Shown piece after piece: positions 1 to 9,200 of a stretch of DNA of 64,000 nt (its first letter is position 1; each line of letters begins with the position of its first letter). The notes beneath the pieces are model-generated. The model was not told where the DNA came from. It saw only the letters and a program-made list of their open reading frames with translations, and did not search any database. The DNA comes from Methylobacterium sp. Leaf104 (GTDB lineage: Bacteria; Pseudomonadota; Alphaproteobacteria; Rhizobiales; Beijerinckiaceae). The position numbers and the translations under genes are program-made. The stretch lies in the NCBI RefSeq assembly GCF_001422885.1, contig NZ_LMMZ01000034.1, forward strand, positions 189,055 through 253,054, in the 5' to 3' direction.

Positions 1-77
1 TCGACGGTGACCCGCAGGCCGCCGGCGGCGCGCCGGGCATCGGCGCTCGGCCGGTCGTGATGGGGAAGATCGGACAT
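1..77 (-). CDS. 5' end of a divergent gene, product unknown (partial)
   Basis: An ATG on the minus strand at 77 opens a frame with no stop to the window edge: 25 residues beginning MSDLPHHDRPSADARR, followed by a codon starting GA (Asp or Glu). It runs divergently from the ZnuD-like receptor, so the two genes share the 78-314 intergenic stretch and perhaps its Zur-like palindrome. No strong ribosome binding site is visible before the ATG. A CobW/ZigA-type GTPase was considered because such genes often sit beside zinc receptors, but the residue after VTV is Asp/Glu rather than the Leu of the VTVLSG start of that family. No function is assigned. Confidence 0.4.
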   Translation of the reverse strand, partial: MSDLPHHDRPSADARRAAGGLRVTV

Positions 78-281
78 GCTTGCGCAATGAGCCCGGGCGG
101 TCGCCGGTTCCGCCGGGAGCGGCGCGGTGTCGGGACGCGGCCAGGGGCGATCCCTCGTTTCGGTCCATGGGTGCGAGAGGGACATGCCGGTGGCTCGGGG
201 TGATGTGCGCCGGCCACACCACACTGCGAAGCTCATCAGTCGGCGGCTTCGCCCTTGTCACACTATAACATCTGCCACATG

Positions 282-299
282 AAACATTATAACGTGTTT
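282..299. promoter_or_regulatory. Zur-like palindromic operator
   Basis: AAACATTATAACGTGTTT has AAACA/TGTTT half-sites at its ends. Its core at 284-295, ACATTATAACGT, is a near-perfect palindrome around TTATAA. A second partial element, ACTATAACAT, lies at 262-271. Known Gram-negative Zur boxes have a TTATA/TATAA core of this sort. The site is immediately upstream of a ZnuD-type receptor and of its likely ribosome binding site (GAGGTGG, 304-310), where a zinc-responsive repressor would be expected. Zur is inferred from the shape and the neighbour. A Fur-type or other operator is possible. Confidence 0.45.
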
Positions 300-314
300 G
301 GACGAGGTGGGCGG

Positions 315-2447
315 GTGCGGCGATCGCGGATGGTATGGGCCGGGGCGGTCCTGGCGGGAACGGGCGTCGGCGCGAGCCCGGCCGGAGCCCAGCAGGCGCA
401 GGCGACCCTGGAGGAGCTCAGCGTCACCTCGCCGAGCCCGATCGTTTCGCGGGCGGGCTCCGGGCCGGCCTCCGGGCCGCCCATCGGCATCCTGCCCGTG
501 GTGACCAACACCTTCTCGCCCGTGACGGTGGTGACGGCCGAGCAGATCGCCCGCGACCAGCCGCGCACCCTCGGCGACGCCCTTTCCGACCGGCCCGGCA
601 TCTCGGCGTCGACCTACGCGCCGGGGGCGGCGAGCCGGCCGATCATCCGCGGCCTCGACAACAACCGGGTCCGCATCCAGGAGAACGGCGTCGGCATCCA
701 GGACGTCTCGGAGCTCGGCGAGGACCACGGCGTGCCGATCAACCCGCTGGTGGCCAACCGCATCGAGGTGATCCGGGGCCCGGCCTCGCTGCGCTTCGGC
801 TCGCAGGCGATCGGCGGAGTGGTCAGCGCCGAGAACAACCGGGTGCCGACTTACATCCCGGCGGGCGGCGTCTCCGGCTCGGCGACCACCGGATTTTCCT
901 CGGTCGACAACGGCCGCCTCGCGGCCGTGACGGTGGATGGCGGCTCGGGCAACGTCGCGGTCCACGCGGACGGCTTCCGGACCGCGGCCGACAGCTATGC
1001 CATTCCGGGCGGCATCCAGCGCAACTCCGCCAACGAGAGCCAGGGCGGCGCGGTCGGGATGTCGTTCATCGGCGACCGCGGCTTCGTCGGCCTGTCCTAC
1101 AGCCACTACGACGCCCTCTACCAGATTCCCGGCGGCGCGGCCGCCGAGAGCCGGACCCGCCTCGATCCTCGCCAGGACCGGCTGCTCGCCCGGGGCGAGT
1201 ACCGCCCCCTCGACGGGCCGATCGCGGCCGTGCGCTTCTGGCTCGGCGGCTCCGTCTACCGCCACGACGAGACCGGCCTCGGCGAGGACGGGGTCGACGG
1301 CATCCGCGCCACCTTCAAGAACCGCGAGGCGGAAGGGCGCATCGAACTCCAGCACGTGCCCGTCGCCCTCCCCTTCGGCACGCTCACCGGCGCCCTCGGC
1401 CTCCAGGCCGGGCGGCGCACGCTCGGCACCGCCGGCGAAGCCGGCGGCCTGCTGGCACCGACGGATTCGCGCAGCAACGCCGTCTACCTGTTCGAGGAAC
1501 TGGCCCTCGCCGGCGGCCTGCGCCTGCAGGCGGCCGGACGGATCGAGGGCGACCGCTCCACCGGCACCGCCACGGCCTTCCCGGGCGACTTCCTGCCCGT
1601 GGCGGGCGAGGAGCCCCTGGCCTTCGGCCGCCGGCGCCGGTTCGCCCCGAAGAGCGTGAGCTTCGGCGCCCTGCAGGACCTGCCCTACGGCTTCGTCGCG
1701 AGCCTGAACGGCTCGTTCGTCGAGCGGGCGCCCACCGCCTTCGAACTCTACTCGCGCGGCGCGCACGATGCCACGGAGACCTTCGAGATCGGCGATGCCC
1801 GGCTGAAGAAGGAGCGCGCCCGCACCGTCGAGGCGAGTATCCGGCGCGCGGAGGGACCGCTGCGCCTCGACGCGACGGGCTACTACACCCGCTACACGGG
1901 GTTCATCTACAAGCGCGACACCGGCATCCGCTGCGGCGACGACTTCGCGTCCTGCGGCAGCGACGACGAGTTGCAGCAGATCGTCTATTCCCAGCGCAAC
2001 GCGACCTTCTACGGGGCCGAGATCGGCGCGCAACTCGACCTGATCCCGGTGGGCAACGGCTTCGCCGGGCTCGATGCGCAGTATGATTTCGTGCGTGCCC
2101 AGTTCGACGACGGCACCTTCGTGCCCCGCATCCCGCCCCACCGCCTGGGCGGCGGCGTCTTCGTGCGCGCCGACGGCTGGTACGCCCGGGTCAACCTGCT
2201 CCACGCCTTCGCGCATACCGAGGTGGCGCCGATCGAGACGGTGACGCCGGGCTTCGACGACCTGCGCGCGGAGGTGAGCTACACCAAGCCCCTCGATCCG
2301 ACCGTCTACGGCATGAGCGAGGTCACCCTCGGCCTCCAGGGCCGCAACCTGCTCGACGACCGCATCCGCAACTCGGCCTCGTTCAAGAAGGACGAGATCC
2401 TGCTGCCCGGCCGCAACGTGCGGCTGTTCCTCACGGCGCGATTTTAG
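315..2447 (+). CDS. TonB-dependent outer-membrane receptor, ZnuD-like (zinc uptake)
   Basis: Outer-membrane beta-barrel receptor driven by TonB-ExbBD. The plug carries the pattern of the ZnuD zinc-receptor family: RPIIRGL, NRVR, a short loop with EDHGVPINP, then IEVIRGPASLRFGSQAIGG. A TonB-box-like LEELSVTS follows the signal peptide, and the chain ends in Phe, as outer-membrane barrels do. Cys540 and Cys547 bracket an acidic external loop; ZnuD proteins often carry Cys or His in metal-binding loops. The GTG at 315 is preferred because GAGGTGG lies 4 nt upstream, the protein then begins with a normal signal peptide (MRRSRMVWAGAVLAG, cleavage near AGAQQ), and the palindrome at 282-299 stays outside the gene. 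In-frame alternatives are TTG 255, ATG 279 and ATG 330. Zinc specificity is inferred from family resemblance; haem or another metal is not excluded. Confidence 0.88.
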   Translation: MRRSRMVWAGAVLAGTGVGASPAGAQQAQATLEELSVTSPSPIVSRAGSGPASGPPIGILPVVTNTFSPVTVVTAEQIARDQPRTLGDALSDRPGISASTYAPGAASRPIIRGLDNNRVRIQENGVGIQDVSELGEDHGVPINPLVANRIEVIRGPASLRFGSQAIGGVVSAENNRVPTYIPAGGVSGSATTGFSSVDNGRLAAVTVDGGSGNVAVHADGFRTAADSYAIPGGIQRNSANESQGGAVGMSFIGDRGFVGLSYSHYDALYQIPGGAAAESRTRLDPRQDRLLARGEYRPLDGPIAAVRFWLGGSVYRHDETGLGEDGVDGIRATFKNREAEGRIELQHVPVALPFGTLTGALGLQAGRRTLGTAGEAGGLLAPTDSRSNAVYLFEELALAGGLRLQAAGRIEGDRSTGTATAFPGDFLPVAGEEPLAFGRRRRFAPKSVSFGALQDLPYGFVASLNGSFVERAPTAFELYSRGAHDATETFEIGDARLKKERARTVEASIRRAEGPLRLDATGYYTRYTGFIYKRDTGIRCGDDFASCGSDDELQQIVYSQRNATFYGAEIGAQLDLIPVGNGFAGLDAQYDFVRAQFDDGTFVPRIPPHRLGGGVFVRADGWYARVNLLHAFAHTEVAPIETVTPGFDDLRAEVSYTKPLDPTVYGMSEVTLGLQGRNLLDDRIRNSASFKKDEILLPGRNVRLFLTARF

Positions 2448-2575
2448 CATGACGGGGGGTCGTCTTCGCCTGTCGAGGCCGGCCCCGAAGATAAAAGCCG
2501 ACGCGGAGCGCCGGGCATGCTAGAAGATCGCAACCCCGCACGACCCCGTGCCCTGGGCAACTCCATGAGGCCCAA

Positions 2576-2848
2576 GTGGCAAATGCGTTCAAGAGCGGTG
2601 CGTCCCAGTCGCGCTCGACCAATGACTTCAACGAGCGCGCGAAGCTGCTGTCCGAGCGCCTCGGTGCCATCGAGAAGCCGGTGCAGATGAAGCGCGCGAA
2701 CGCGCCGCGCCGCACCTTCAAGGCCGGACCGCGCCCCGAGGGCGAGACCGCCGAGCCGGCCGAGGCCCAGACCGAGGCGCACGAGACCGCCGAGACCGAG
2801 GACGGCGAGACGGAGAACCACGAGTCCGAGGGCCGCACCGAGGCCTGA
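2576..2848 (+). CDS. Small hypothetical protein with acidic tail
   Basis: Unrecognised 90-residue protein. The first half is mixed and helical, including a NDFNERAKLLSERL stretch that looks like an amphipathic helix. A basic patch (MKRANAPRRTFK) follows, and the last 35 residues are almost all Glu, Thr and Ala, probably disordered. There is no signal peptide or membrane segment. The start is GTG, with GAGG 5 nt upstream. A strong rho-independent terminator follows 35 nt after the stop, so the gene is probably a single transcription unit. The charge pattern could suit a nucleic-acid or ribosome partner, but that is only a guess. Confidence 0.7.
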   Translation: MANAFKSGASQSRSTNDFNERAKLLSERLGAIEKPVQMKRANAPRRTFKAGPRPEGETAEPAEAQTEAHETAETEDGETENHESEGRTEA

Positions 2849-2882
2849 GGGTTCGTCCCGCCGCCTGCGATCGTCCAAAGAG

Positions 2883-2913
2883 AAAGGGCCGACGCGCTGC
2901 GTCGGCCCTTTTT
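2883..2913 (+). terminator. Rho-independent terminator
   Basis: GGGCCGACGC (2886-2895) and GCGTCGGCCC (2899-2908) form a perfect 10-bp stem with a 3-nt loop, followed by five T residues. An A-run precedes the stem, so it may also act for the convergent DUF6481 gene on the minus strand, whose stop lies about 50 bases away. Confidence 0.85.
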
Positions 2914-2960
2914 CGTCTCCGGTCCCGGCGCCGCCGAAGGTCGGCGGCCCCGTGCGAAAC

Positions 2961-3335
2961 CTAGCGGCGGGCCTTGGCCTTGCGCGCCGCGTAGCGGGCG
3001 TCGCGGGCCTCCTTCTTGGCGGCGAGCTCGGCGGCCTTCGCCTCGGCCGCAGCCAGGGCCTCGGCCTCCTCGCGCGCGATCTGCGCGGCGAGCTCCGCCT
3101 CCTCGCGGGCGCGCTTCGCCTCGGCCGCGGCCTTCTCGGCGGCGATCCGGGCGGCCTCACGCTCGCGGGCGCGCTCGTCGCGGGCGCGGGCGATCTCGGC
3201 GCGGGCCTGCGCCTTGGCGACCATCTCCGGATCGTCGGCCGGAGGACGGGCCTTGAATTTTTCCAGCAGCATCTGCTTGGCGCTGAGGGAGTTCTTACGG
3301 CGGTCGTCGAAATTCCTGTAGTCGAAGGCGCCCAT
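2961..3335 (-). CDS. DUF6481 family coiled-coil protein
   Basis: A 124-residue protein whose N-terminus (FDYRNFDDRRKNSLSAKQMLLEKF, split here as FDYRNFDDRR and SAKQMLLEKF) is followed by RPPADDPEM, then about 80 residues of Ala/Glu/Arg/Lys forming one long charged helix that ends in ARDARYAARKAKARR. This matches DUF6481, a short alphaproteobacterial family of unknown function. There is no signal peptide. A GAGAAAGG ribosome binding site precedes the ATG. The gene lies downstream of a cold-shock gene on the same strand, with a hairpin between them. Co-occurrence with a cold-shock protein hints at stress adaptation or RNA binding, but no activity can be read from the sequence. Confidence 0.8.
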   Translation of the reverse strand: MGAFDYRNFDDRRKNSLSAKQMLLEKFKARPPADDPEMVAKAQARAEIARARDERAREREAARIAAEKAAAEAKRAREEAELAAQIAREEAEALAAAEAKAAELAAKKEARDARYAARKAKARR

Positions 3336-3470
3336 CTGACCTTTCTCGTGTGGTGTGTCGCCCGCATCCGGCGTGGAGCACGCGCGGCATGGGGCCGTGG
3401 GAGGAATCAGGTTTTCGGATTGTCTTGCGTCGCAACAGCCAAATGCCTGACTGCCTGCCGAGAATCAACA

Positions 3471-3496
3471 GAAGCCGCTCCTCGGCGAGCGGCTTC
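3471..3496 (-). terminator. Hairpin between the cold-shock and DUF6481 genes
   Basis: GAAGCCGCTC (3471-3480) and GAGCGGCTTC (3487-3496) pair perfectly over 10 bp around a 6-nt loop. On the minus strand the stem is followed by a weak T-rich stretch (CTGTTGATT), so it may be the terminator of the cold-shock gene or an attenuating or stabilising hairpin. There is no clean T-run. Confidence 0.5.
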
Positions 3497-3556
3497 CGAC
3501 AGGTTGTTGAAACGATGCCTCGGTCTTCCGGCACCGTCGGGATCCAGATCCCCGGA

Positions 3557-3766
3557 TCAGGCGGCCTGGAGGTTGCCGGCCGACTGCTTGCCCGTGCGCC
3601 GGTCGCTCTCGATCTCGTAGGAGACCTTCTGGCCCTCGATCAGGTTGCGCATGCCGGCGCGCTCGACGGCGGAGATGTGGACGAACACGTCCTTGCCGCC
3701 GTCATCCGGCTGGATGAAGCCGTAACCCTTGGTCTCGTTGAACCATTTCACGGTGCCCGTGCTCAT
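3557..3766 (-). CDS. Cold-shock protein, CspA family
   Basis: A single cold-shock domain of 69 residues that binds single-stranded RNA or DNA and melts RNA structure. RNP1 is KGYGFI and RNP2 is VFVHIS, after the family start GTVKWFN. The ATG at 3766 is preferred over an in-frame codon 12 residues upstream because AGGAGA lies 8 nt before it and the protein then starts exactly where the family does. The upstream leader is long and open, as is usual for csp genes, but no cold-box sequence was recognised. Which of several Csp paralogues it corresponds to cannot be told. Confidence 0.95.
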   Translation of the reverse strand: MSTGTVKWFNETKGYGFIQPDDGGKDVFVHISAVERAGMRNLIEGQKVSYEIESDRRTGKQSAGNLQAA

Positions 3767-4297
3767 GGTGCTGTTCTCCTGAAGCGTTGATTTGCCTGCC
3801 ATCGGCTGCCCGGCGCCCGCGAATGGTCGCGCGGGCGCCCGAAGCGCAGGGTCGTCGAATGGGATGAGATCGAAGCGGCACCCGCGGACAGGCCTGTCGG
3901 GCAGTCCTGACGCAATGGCGGGTGTGCGACCCGGTGAAATCCGGCCATGGAGCGATGGTTACAAACGTAGGAAGCCTGCGACGCAGGGACAAGGCGCCAG
4001 GCAAAGCTGGGTTCCCTAGCCGGCCGACGAAAGCGTGCGCGCAGGACCCCGCGCCTGCGGCGAAGCGCGCAACCGGCGCTGCGCCTGGGGGTGACCGAGC
4101 CCGCAATGGTTGCTGCACCGGGGCCGGAACGGTACGCTGTCGGGCAAGGGACGGGGGTCCGAAGGACCCGGAAGCACGATGGGGATGCGGGACCGGCGGC
4201 GAGGCCGCGGCCCGAGAGGGGATGGGATGGCGGGGCCTGCGACGCAGCGACCAGGGCCGGAGGCGCAGCCGCGCCGGGCTCGCGGGAACGGCCATTC
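3767..4297. other. Intergenic region between csp and tamA
   Basis: About 530 bases with no convincing gene. It contains the divergent leaders of the cold-shock gene and of tamA. Two plus-strand frames are open, but their translations are Arg/Gly/Pro-rich with no domain, as expected by chance at this GC. tamA could start earlier, in frame at 4091 or 4106, which would add a 64-69 residue low-complexity N-terminus before the signal peptide. No clear promoter motif was identified. Confidence 0.5.
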
Positions 4298-6295
4298 GTG
4301 ACGCGAATTCGGGGGCGGATTCGGCGAGCGTCGGCCTGGAGGCGCGCGGGTGCCGCGTGGGCGCTCGCGCTCGGCCTGGCCGCGGGTGGGCCGGCGACCG
4401 ACCCGGCCTCGGCCTTCGACCTGTTCGGCCTGTTCGGTTCCGAGGAGGAGCCGCCGGCCCCGAGCGCGGGCGCCCTGCCCTACACGGTCAAGTTCTCCGG
4501 CATCGACGACGACGACGTCCTGCGCGCGCTCCAGGACACCTCGACCCTGTATCGCCTGCGCCAGGAGGCCCCGCCGGACGGCGAGGGCTTGGTCCGCCGG
4601 GCGGAGGCCGACCAGCGCCGCCTCGCCGACGTGCTCTCGGGCTACGGCTACTACCAGGGCACCGTGACGATCCGCGTCGACGGCGTCGTGCTGGCGGGGG
4701 AATCCACCGTGGTCCCGGCCGCCCGCGCGGCCGAGGGGTCGCGGTCCCGCGCCCTGGTGCCGGTCAAGGTCGTGGTCGATCCCGGCCCGCTCTACACCCT
4801 GCGCTCGGTCGCGGCCCGGGACCCGCGGGGAGACCCCTTCCCCGCGGAGGTCCTGCCCGAGCGCTTCACCCGCACCGGCGACGACGTGCCGGCCCGCTCG
4901 GCCACGGTGCTGGCCCGCGAGGCCAAGATCGTCGACCGCTTCCGGGCGCTGGGCCATCCCTTCGCCAAGGCGGTCTCCCGCGACCCCGTGGTGGACGACG
5001 CGGCCCACGTCATGGACGTGACCTTCACGATCGATCCCGGGCCGATCGCCGGCCTCGGCGCGGTCGCGGTGCGCGGCACCAGGGACATCGACCCGGCGGT
5101 GGTGCGCTCGTTCATCTACGCCGAGCCGGGCGACCCGTATTCGCCCAAGGCCGTGTCGGACATCCGCCGCTCGGTCGCCAAGGTCGAGGGGCTGGGCTCG
5201 ATCCGGGTGCGCGAGGGCGAGACGCTCGACCCCTCCGGCAACCTGCCGATCTTCGTCGACGTCACCGAGCGCGAGAAGAACCTGATCGGCGTCGCGGCCC
5301 GCTACTCCACCGTCGATGGCCCGGGCATCCGGGCCTATTACGCCAACCGCAACCTGTTCGGCGGCGGCGAGACCTTCCGGGTCGATGCCGACATCTACTA
5401 CCTGGGCAACGACCTCTACGCCAAGCAGCGCAAGGCCGCCGGCATCGATTCGAACGGCCTCGGCGGCCGGCTCTCGGCCACCTTCGTCAAGCCGGCCCTC
5501 TGGGGCACCCGCAACGACTTCATCGCCAACGTCTTCGCGGGCCGGGAGGCGCAGCAATCCTACGTCAGCGACGCGGCCGGCGGCACCGTCGCCCTGCGTC
5601 ACCGCTTCTCCGACAGCTTCTTCGCGCAGATCGGCGTCGACGGGCAGGCGGGCCGCTCGCAGGACGCCCTCGGCAAGGTCGATTACCGCCTCGTCGGCGT
5701 GCCGCTCTCGGTGAGCTACGATTCCACCGACAACCTGCTCGATCCGACCGAGGGCGTGCGCCTCACCGCCTCGGCGACGCCCTATGCGGGCTTCCTCGGT
5801 TCCGACCCGTCGATCTTCGTCGCCAAGGCGCAGGGCTCGACCTACTACGCCTTCGACGACGAGGCTCGCTACATCCTGGCCGGCCGCATCGGCTTCGGCT
5901 CGATCTCGGGCGCCAACCTCGAGGACATCCCCGCCAACATCCGGTTCTTCGCCGGCGGCGGCGGCTCGGTGCGGGGCTTCCCCTACCGCACGCTGGGGCC
6001 GCGCGGACCCTTCAACCTGCCCATCGGCGGCCGCAGCCTGCTCGAGGCCTCGGTGGAGGCGCGCATCAAGGTCACGGACACCATCGGCGTGGTGCCGTTC
6101 ATCGACGCCGGCACCGCCTTCGCCGGCAGCCTGCCGGATTTCGACGAGCGCATCCGCTACGCGGTCGGCCTCGGCCTGCGCTACTACACCGGCATCGGCC
6201 CGATCCGCGTCGACGTCGCCTTCCCGATGGACCGCATCAAGGGCAATCACGAGCGCCCGGTGGCCCTGTACATCAGCCTGGGGCAGTCCTTCTGA
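4298..6295 (+). CDS. tamA: Outer-membrane translocation/assembly protein TamA (Omp85 family)
   Basis: Omp85-family beta-barrel with N-terminal POTRA domains. With TamB it forms the TAM complex that helps insert outer-membrane proteins and moves lipids to the outer membrane. From the GTG at 4298 it has 665 residues: a signal peptide (RRAGAAWALALGLAAG, then ASAFDLFGLF), about three POTRA domains over the first 300 residues (IAGLGAVAVRGTRDIDP, YSPKAVSDIRRSV), then a barrel with the Omp85 motif region FAGGGGSVRGFPYR and a C-terminal ISLGQSF ending in Phe. GTG 4298 is chosen because the signal peptide begins there. The TGA overlaps the tamB ATG by one base, so the genes are translationally coupled. 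Confidence 0.93.
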   Translation: MTRIRGRIRRASAWRRAGAAWALALGLAAGGPATDPASAFDLFGLFGSEEEPPAPSAGALPYTVKFSGIDDDDVLRALQDTSTLYRLRQEAPPDGEGLVRRAEADQRRLADVLSGYGYYQGTVTIRVDGVVLAGESTVVPAARAAEGSRSRALVPVKVVVDPGPLYTLRSVAARDPRGDPFPAEVLPERFTRTGDDVPARSATVLAREAKIVDRFRALGHPFAKAVSRDPVVDDAAHVMDVTFTIDPGPIAGLGAVAVRGTRDIDPAVVRSFIYAEPGDPYSPKAVSDIRRSVAKVEGLGSIRVREGETLDPSGNLPIFVDVTEREKNLIGVAARYSTVDGPGIRAYYANRNLFGGGETFRVDADIYYLGNDLYAKQRKAAGIDSNGLGGRLSATFVKPALWGTRNDFIANVFAGREAQQSYVSDAAGGTVALRHRFSDSFFAQIGVDGQAGRSQDALGKVDYRLVGVPLSVSYDSTDNLLDPTEGVRLTASATPYAGFLGSDPSIFVAKAQGSTYYAFDDEARYILAGRIGFGSISGANLEDIPANIRFFAGGGGSVRGFPYRTLGPRGPFNLPIGGRSLLEASVEARIKVTDTIGVVPFIDAGTAFAGSLPDFDERIRYAVGLGLRYYTGIGPIRVDVAFPMDRIKGNHERPVALYISLGQSF

Positions 6296-9200
6296 TGGGC
6301 ATCCGGACCGCACGGACCACTCGGATCGCGGCTCTCCCGCCCGCTCCGCAGGCACCCTACCCCGCGACCGGGAGAGGGAGATTGCGCCTCGCCGCCGTCC
6401 TGTGCCTGTCCATGTTGGCCGCGACCCCGGCCACGCTCACCCGCGCCGACGACGGCGAGAAGACGGTGCTGGGCGGGCTCTTGTCGAAGGCGCTGTCGAC
6501 GCCGGGTTCGCGGGTTGCCATCGGCGCCGTCGACGGCGCCCTGTCCTCGGATGCCACGATCCGCGATGTCGCGATCAGCGATGCCAACGGCGTCTGGCTG
6601 AAGCTCGACCGGGCGCGCCTGGTCTGGCGCCGCCTCGCCCTGCTCTCGGGCCGGCTGGAGGTGGAGAGCCTGGAGGTCGGCCGCCTCGAAGTTCTGCGCC
6701 GCCCCCTCCCCGCCCCGGTCTCGGCGACGCCGGAGCCGGACGGATCGCTGCTGCCCGATCTCCCGGTGAAGGTGGAGGTGAAGGCCTTCAAACTCGCCGA
6801 ACTCGTGCTCGGCGAGGCGCTGGCCGGACAGCCGGCCCGCCTCGGCGCCGAAGGCCGGGCGAAGCTCGGTGCGCCCTCCGAAGGCCTCGACCTCGATGTC
6901 GCGGTGCGCCGCCTCGACGCCGAAGGGCGCTTCGGCGCCCGACTGCTCTTCGTGCCCAAGGGCGAGACCCTGGAACTGAAGACCACCCTGGTGGAACCCG
7001 CCGGCGGGCTTCTCTCGAAGGCCGCCAACCTGCCCGGCACGCCGCCGATCAACCTCGACCTCGACGGGCGCGGAACGCTCGACGCCTGGAATGCCCGCCT
7101 CGACTTCGATGCCGGCCCGGACCTCGGCGCCCGCGGCACCGCGCGCATCTCCCGCATCGGCGCCGAGCGGCGGCTCGCCCTCGACCTCGCCTCGCGGATC
7201 GAGGGGCTGCTGCCCGGCCCGGCCGCGGCGATCTTCTCCGGCACGACCAAGCTCGACGGCGGGCTGCGCTTCGCCGACAGCGGCGCCTTTGGCATCGACC
7301 GCCTGGAGCTGACCTCCCGCACCGCCCGCCTGGATGCCAAGGGGACGCTCACCGCCGACCGGGTGGCCGACTTCCTCGTCTCCGCCCGCGCCGTGCCCAC
7401 CGAGGGCGGTGTCACCAGGGCGGCGGATGCCGAGCTCGACACCCTGGTCTTCGACGGCAGCTTGAAGGGCGCGATCGCGCGGCCCACCGTGAACGGCGTG
7501 CTCAAGGCCGCGGGCCTGCGCGCCGGCGGTTCCGCCCTGGAGCGGGTCGACGCGACCCTGTCGATGCTGCCGGCCGGCTCCGACCCCTCCGTCGCCCGCT
7601 TCGCGCTGTCCGCCGACGCGAAGGTCGACGGCCTGCGCCTCGCCGATCCGGCCCTGCGCCGAGCGATCGGATCGCGGGCCGCGCTCACCTTCCGCGGCAC
7701 CCTGCAGCCCGACGGCATCCTCGACGTCGCCCAGCTGACCCTCGACGGACCCACCGCGAAGGCCGCCTATGCCGGGCGCATCGGCCAGAACACCCTCACG
7801 GGCACGGTCGATGCGGCACTCTCCGACCTCGCGGCCTTCTCGGACGTCGCCGGACGGCCCCTCGCCGGCACCCTGACGGCGCGCGCGGCCCTGACCGGCG
7901 ACCCGGCCCGCAAGGCGGTCAGCGCCGATGTCGACCTGCGCACCAGCGGCCTCGCCCTCTCGCTCCCGGCCCTCGACCGCACCCTCGGCGCCGCGCCGCG
8001 CTTCAGTGGCCGGCTCTCGCAGGTCTATGACGGCTACGCCTTCGAGGGCGCCCGCTTCGAGGGGGCCGAGATCGTCGGACGCCTGGACGGCCGCGCCACC
8101 GCGCGCCTCGCCGACGCCAAGCTCGTGGTCGACCTGAAGGACCTGTCCGCCCTCGACCCCAAGCTCGCCGGGCGCGCGCTCCTCGACGGGCGGCTCAGCG
8201 GCACCCTGGAGAAGCCCGACCTCACCGCCACCCTGACGGCGGGGGAGGCGCGCGCCCTCGGCCGGCCGCTGCGGGACCTGCGGGTCGAAGCGGCGCTGAA
8301 GGATCTCACCGGAGCGCTGGACGGCACCCTGCGCCTGTCCGGCGACGTCGCCGGCAAGGCGCTCCAGGGCGACGCGCACCTGGCCCGCCGCACGCCCGAC
8401 GACTGGAATCTCGACCGCCTCGCCTTCCGGCTCGGCTCCGTCGCCCTGAACGGCCGCGCCTCGGTGGACGCCCGCACCCTCCTCACGGACGGCGCCCTCA
8501 CCCTCGCGGCCGGCAATCTCGACGACCTCGCGCCCCTCGCCCTGACGCCGATGGCGGGCAACCTCGACGCCGCCGTCACCCTGTCGCGGGCCGGCGGGCG
8601 CCAGGATGCCGCCATCAAGGGGAGCGGGGCCTCGCTGCGCTTCGGCGAGATCGGCCTGTCGCGCCTCGAGGCCGACCTCACCGGGCGCGACCTGCTGGCC
8701 CGGCCGGTGGTCGACGGCCGGGTGAATGCCGACCGGATCGTCGCCGCGGGACAGAGCCTCGACACCATCCGCCTCGTGGCGGTGGGGGCGCCGAGCGCGA
8801 GCGACATCACCTTGACGGCGAAGGCACGCGGCTTCGACCTCGACGGCGCCGCCCGCCTGGTGCCCGGCGAACGCACCCGCATCGACCTGGCCCGGTTCTC
8901 CGCCGCCCGGGGCGGCGACCGCCTGGCGCTGGCCGGCCCCGCGAGCGTCACCCTCGACGGCGGCTCGGCCGTGATCGACAACCTCGTGGTGGCCGCGGGC
9001 AGCGGCCGGCTCAGCCTGTCCGGCCGGGTCGGCCAGGCCCTCGACCTCAAGCTCGGCATCCGCAGCCTGCCCCTGGCGCTGGCCCGGATCGCCTCGCCCG
9101 GTCTCGCGCTGACCGGCACCCTCGACGGCGAAGCGGACCTGCGCGGCTCCGCCAACCGCCCCGAGGGGCGCTACGCGCTCGCCGTCGCCCGCCTCGTCAC

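Noticed and set aside
1-77. CobW/ZigA zinc chaperone as the divergent partner
   Set aside because: The residue after VTV is Asp or Glu, not the Leu of VTVLSGFLG; only 25 residues are visible.
80-268. 62-codon frame between the divergent genes
   Set aside because: No ribosome binding site, Arg/Gly/Ser composition, and it overlaps the promoter/operator region of the receptor.
258-2450. 730-codon open frame antisense to the TonB receptor
   Set aside because: Mirror of the real gene produced by GC-rich third positions; translation is a run of Glu/Arg/Gly/Ala/Val without any domain.
3922-6294. Long plus-strand frame running upstream of tamB through the tamA region
   Set aside because: It is the tamB frame read backwards into tamA; it is Arg/Pro-rich and overlaps the well-supported TamA. 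tamB starts at 6295.
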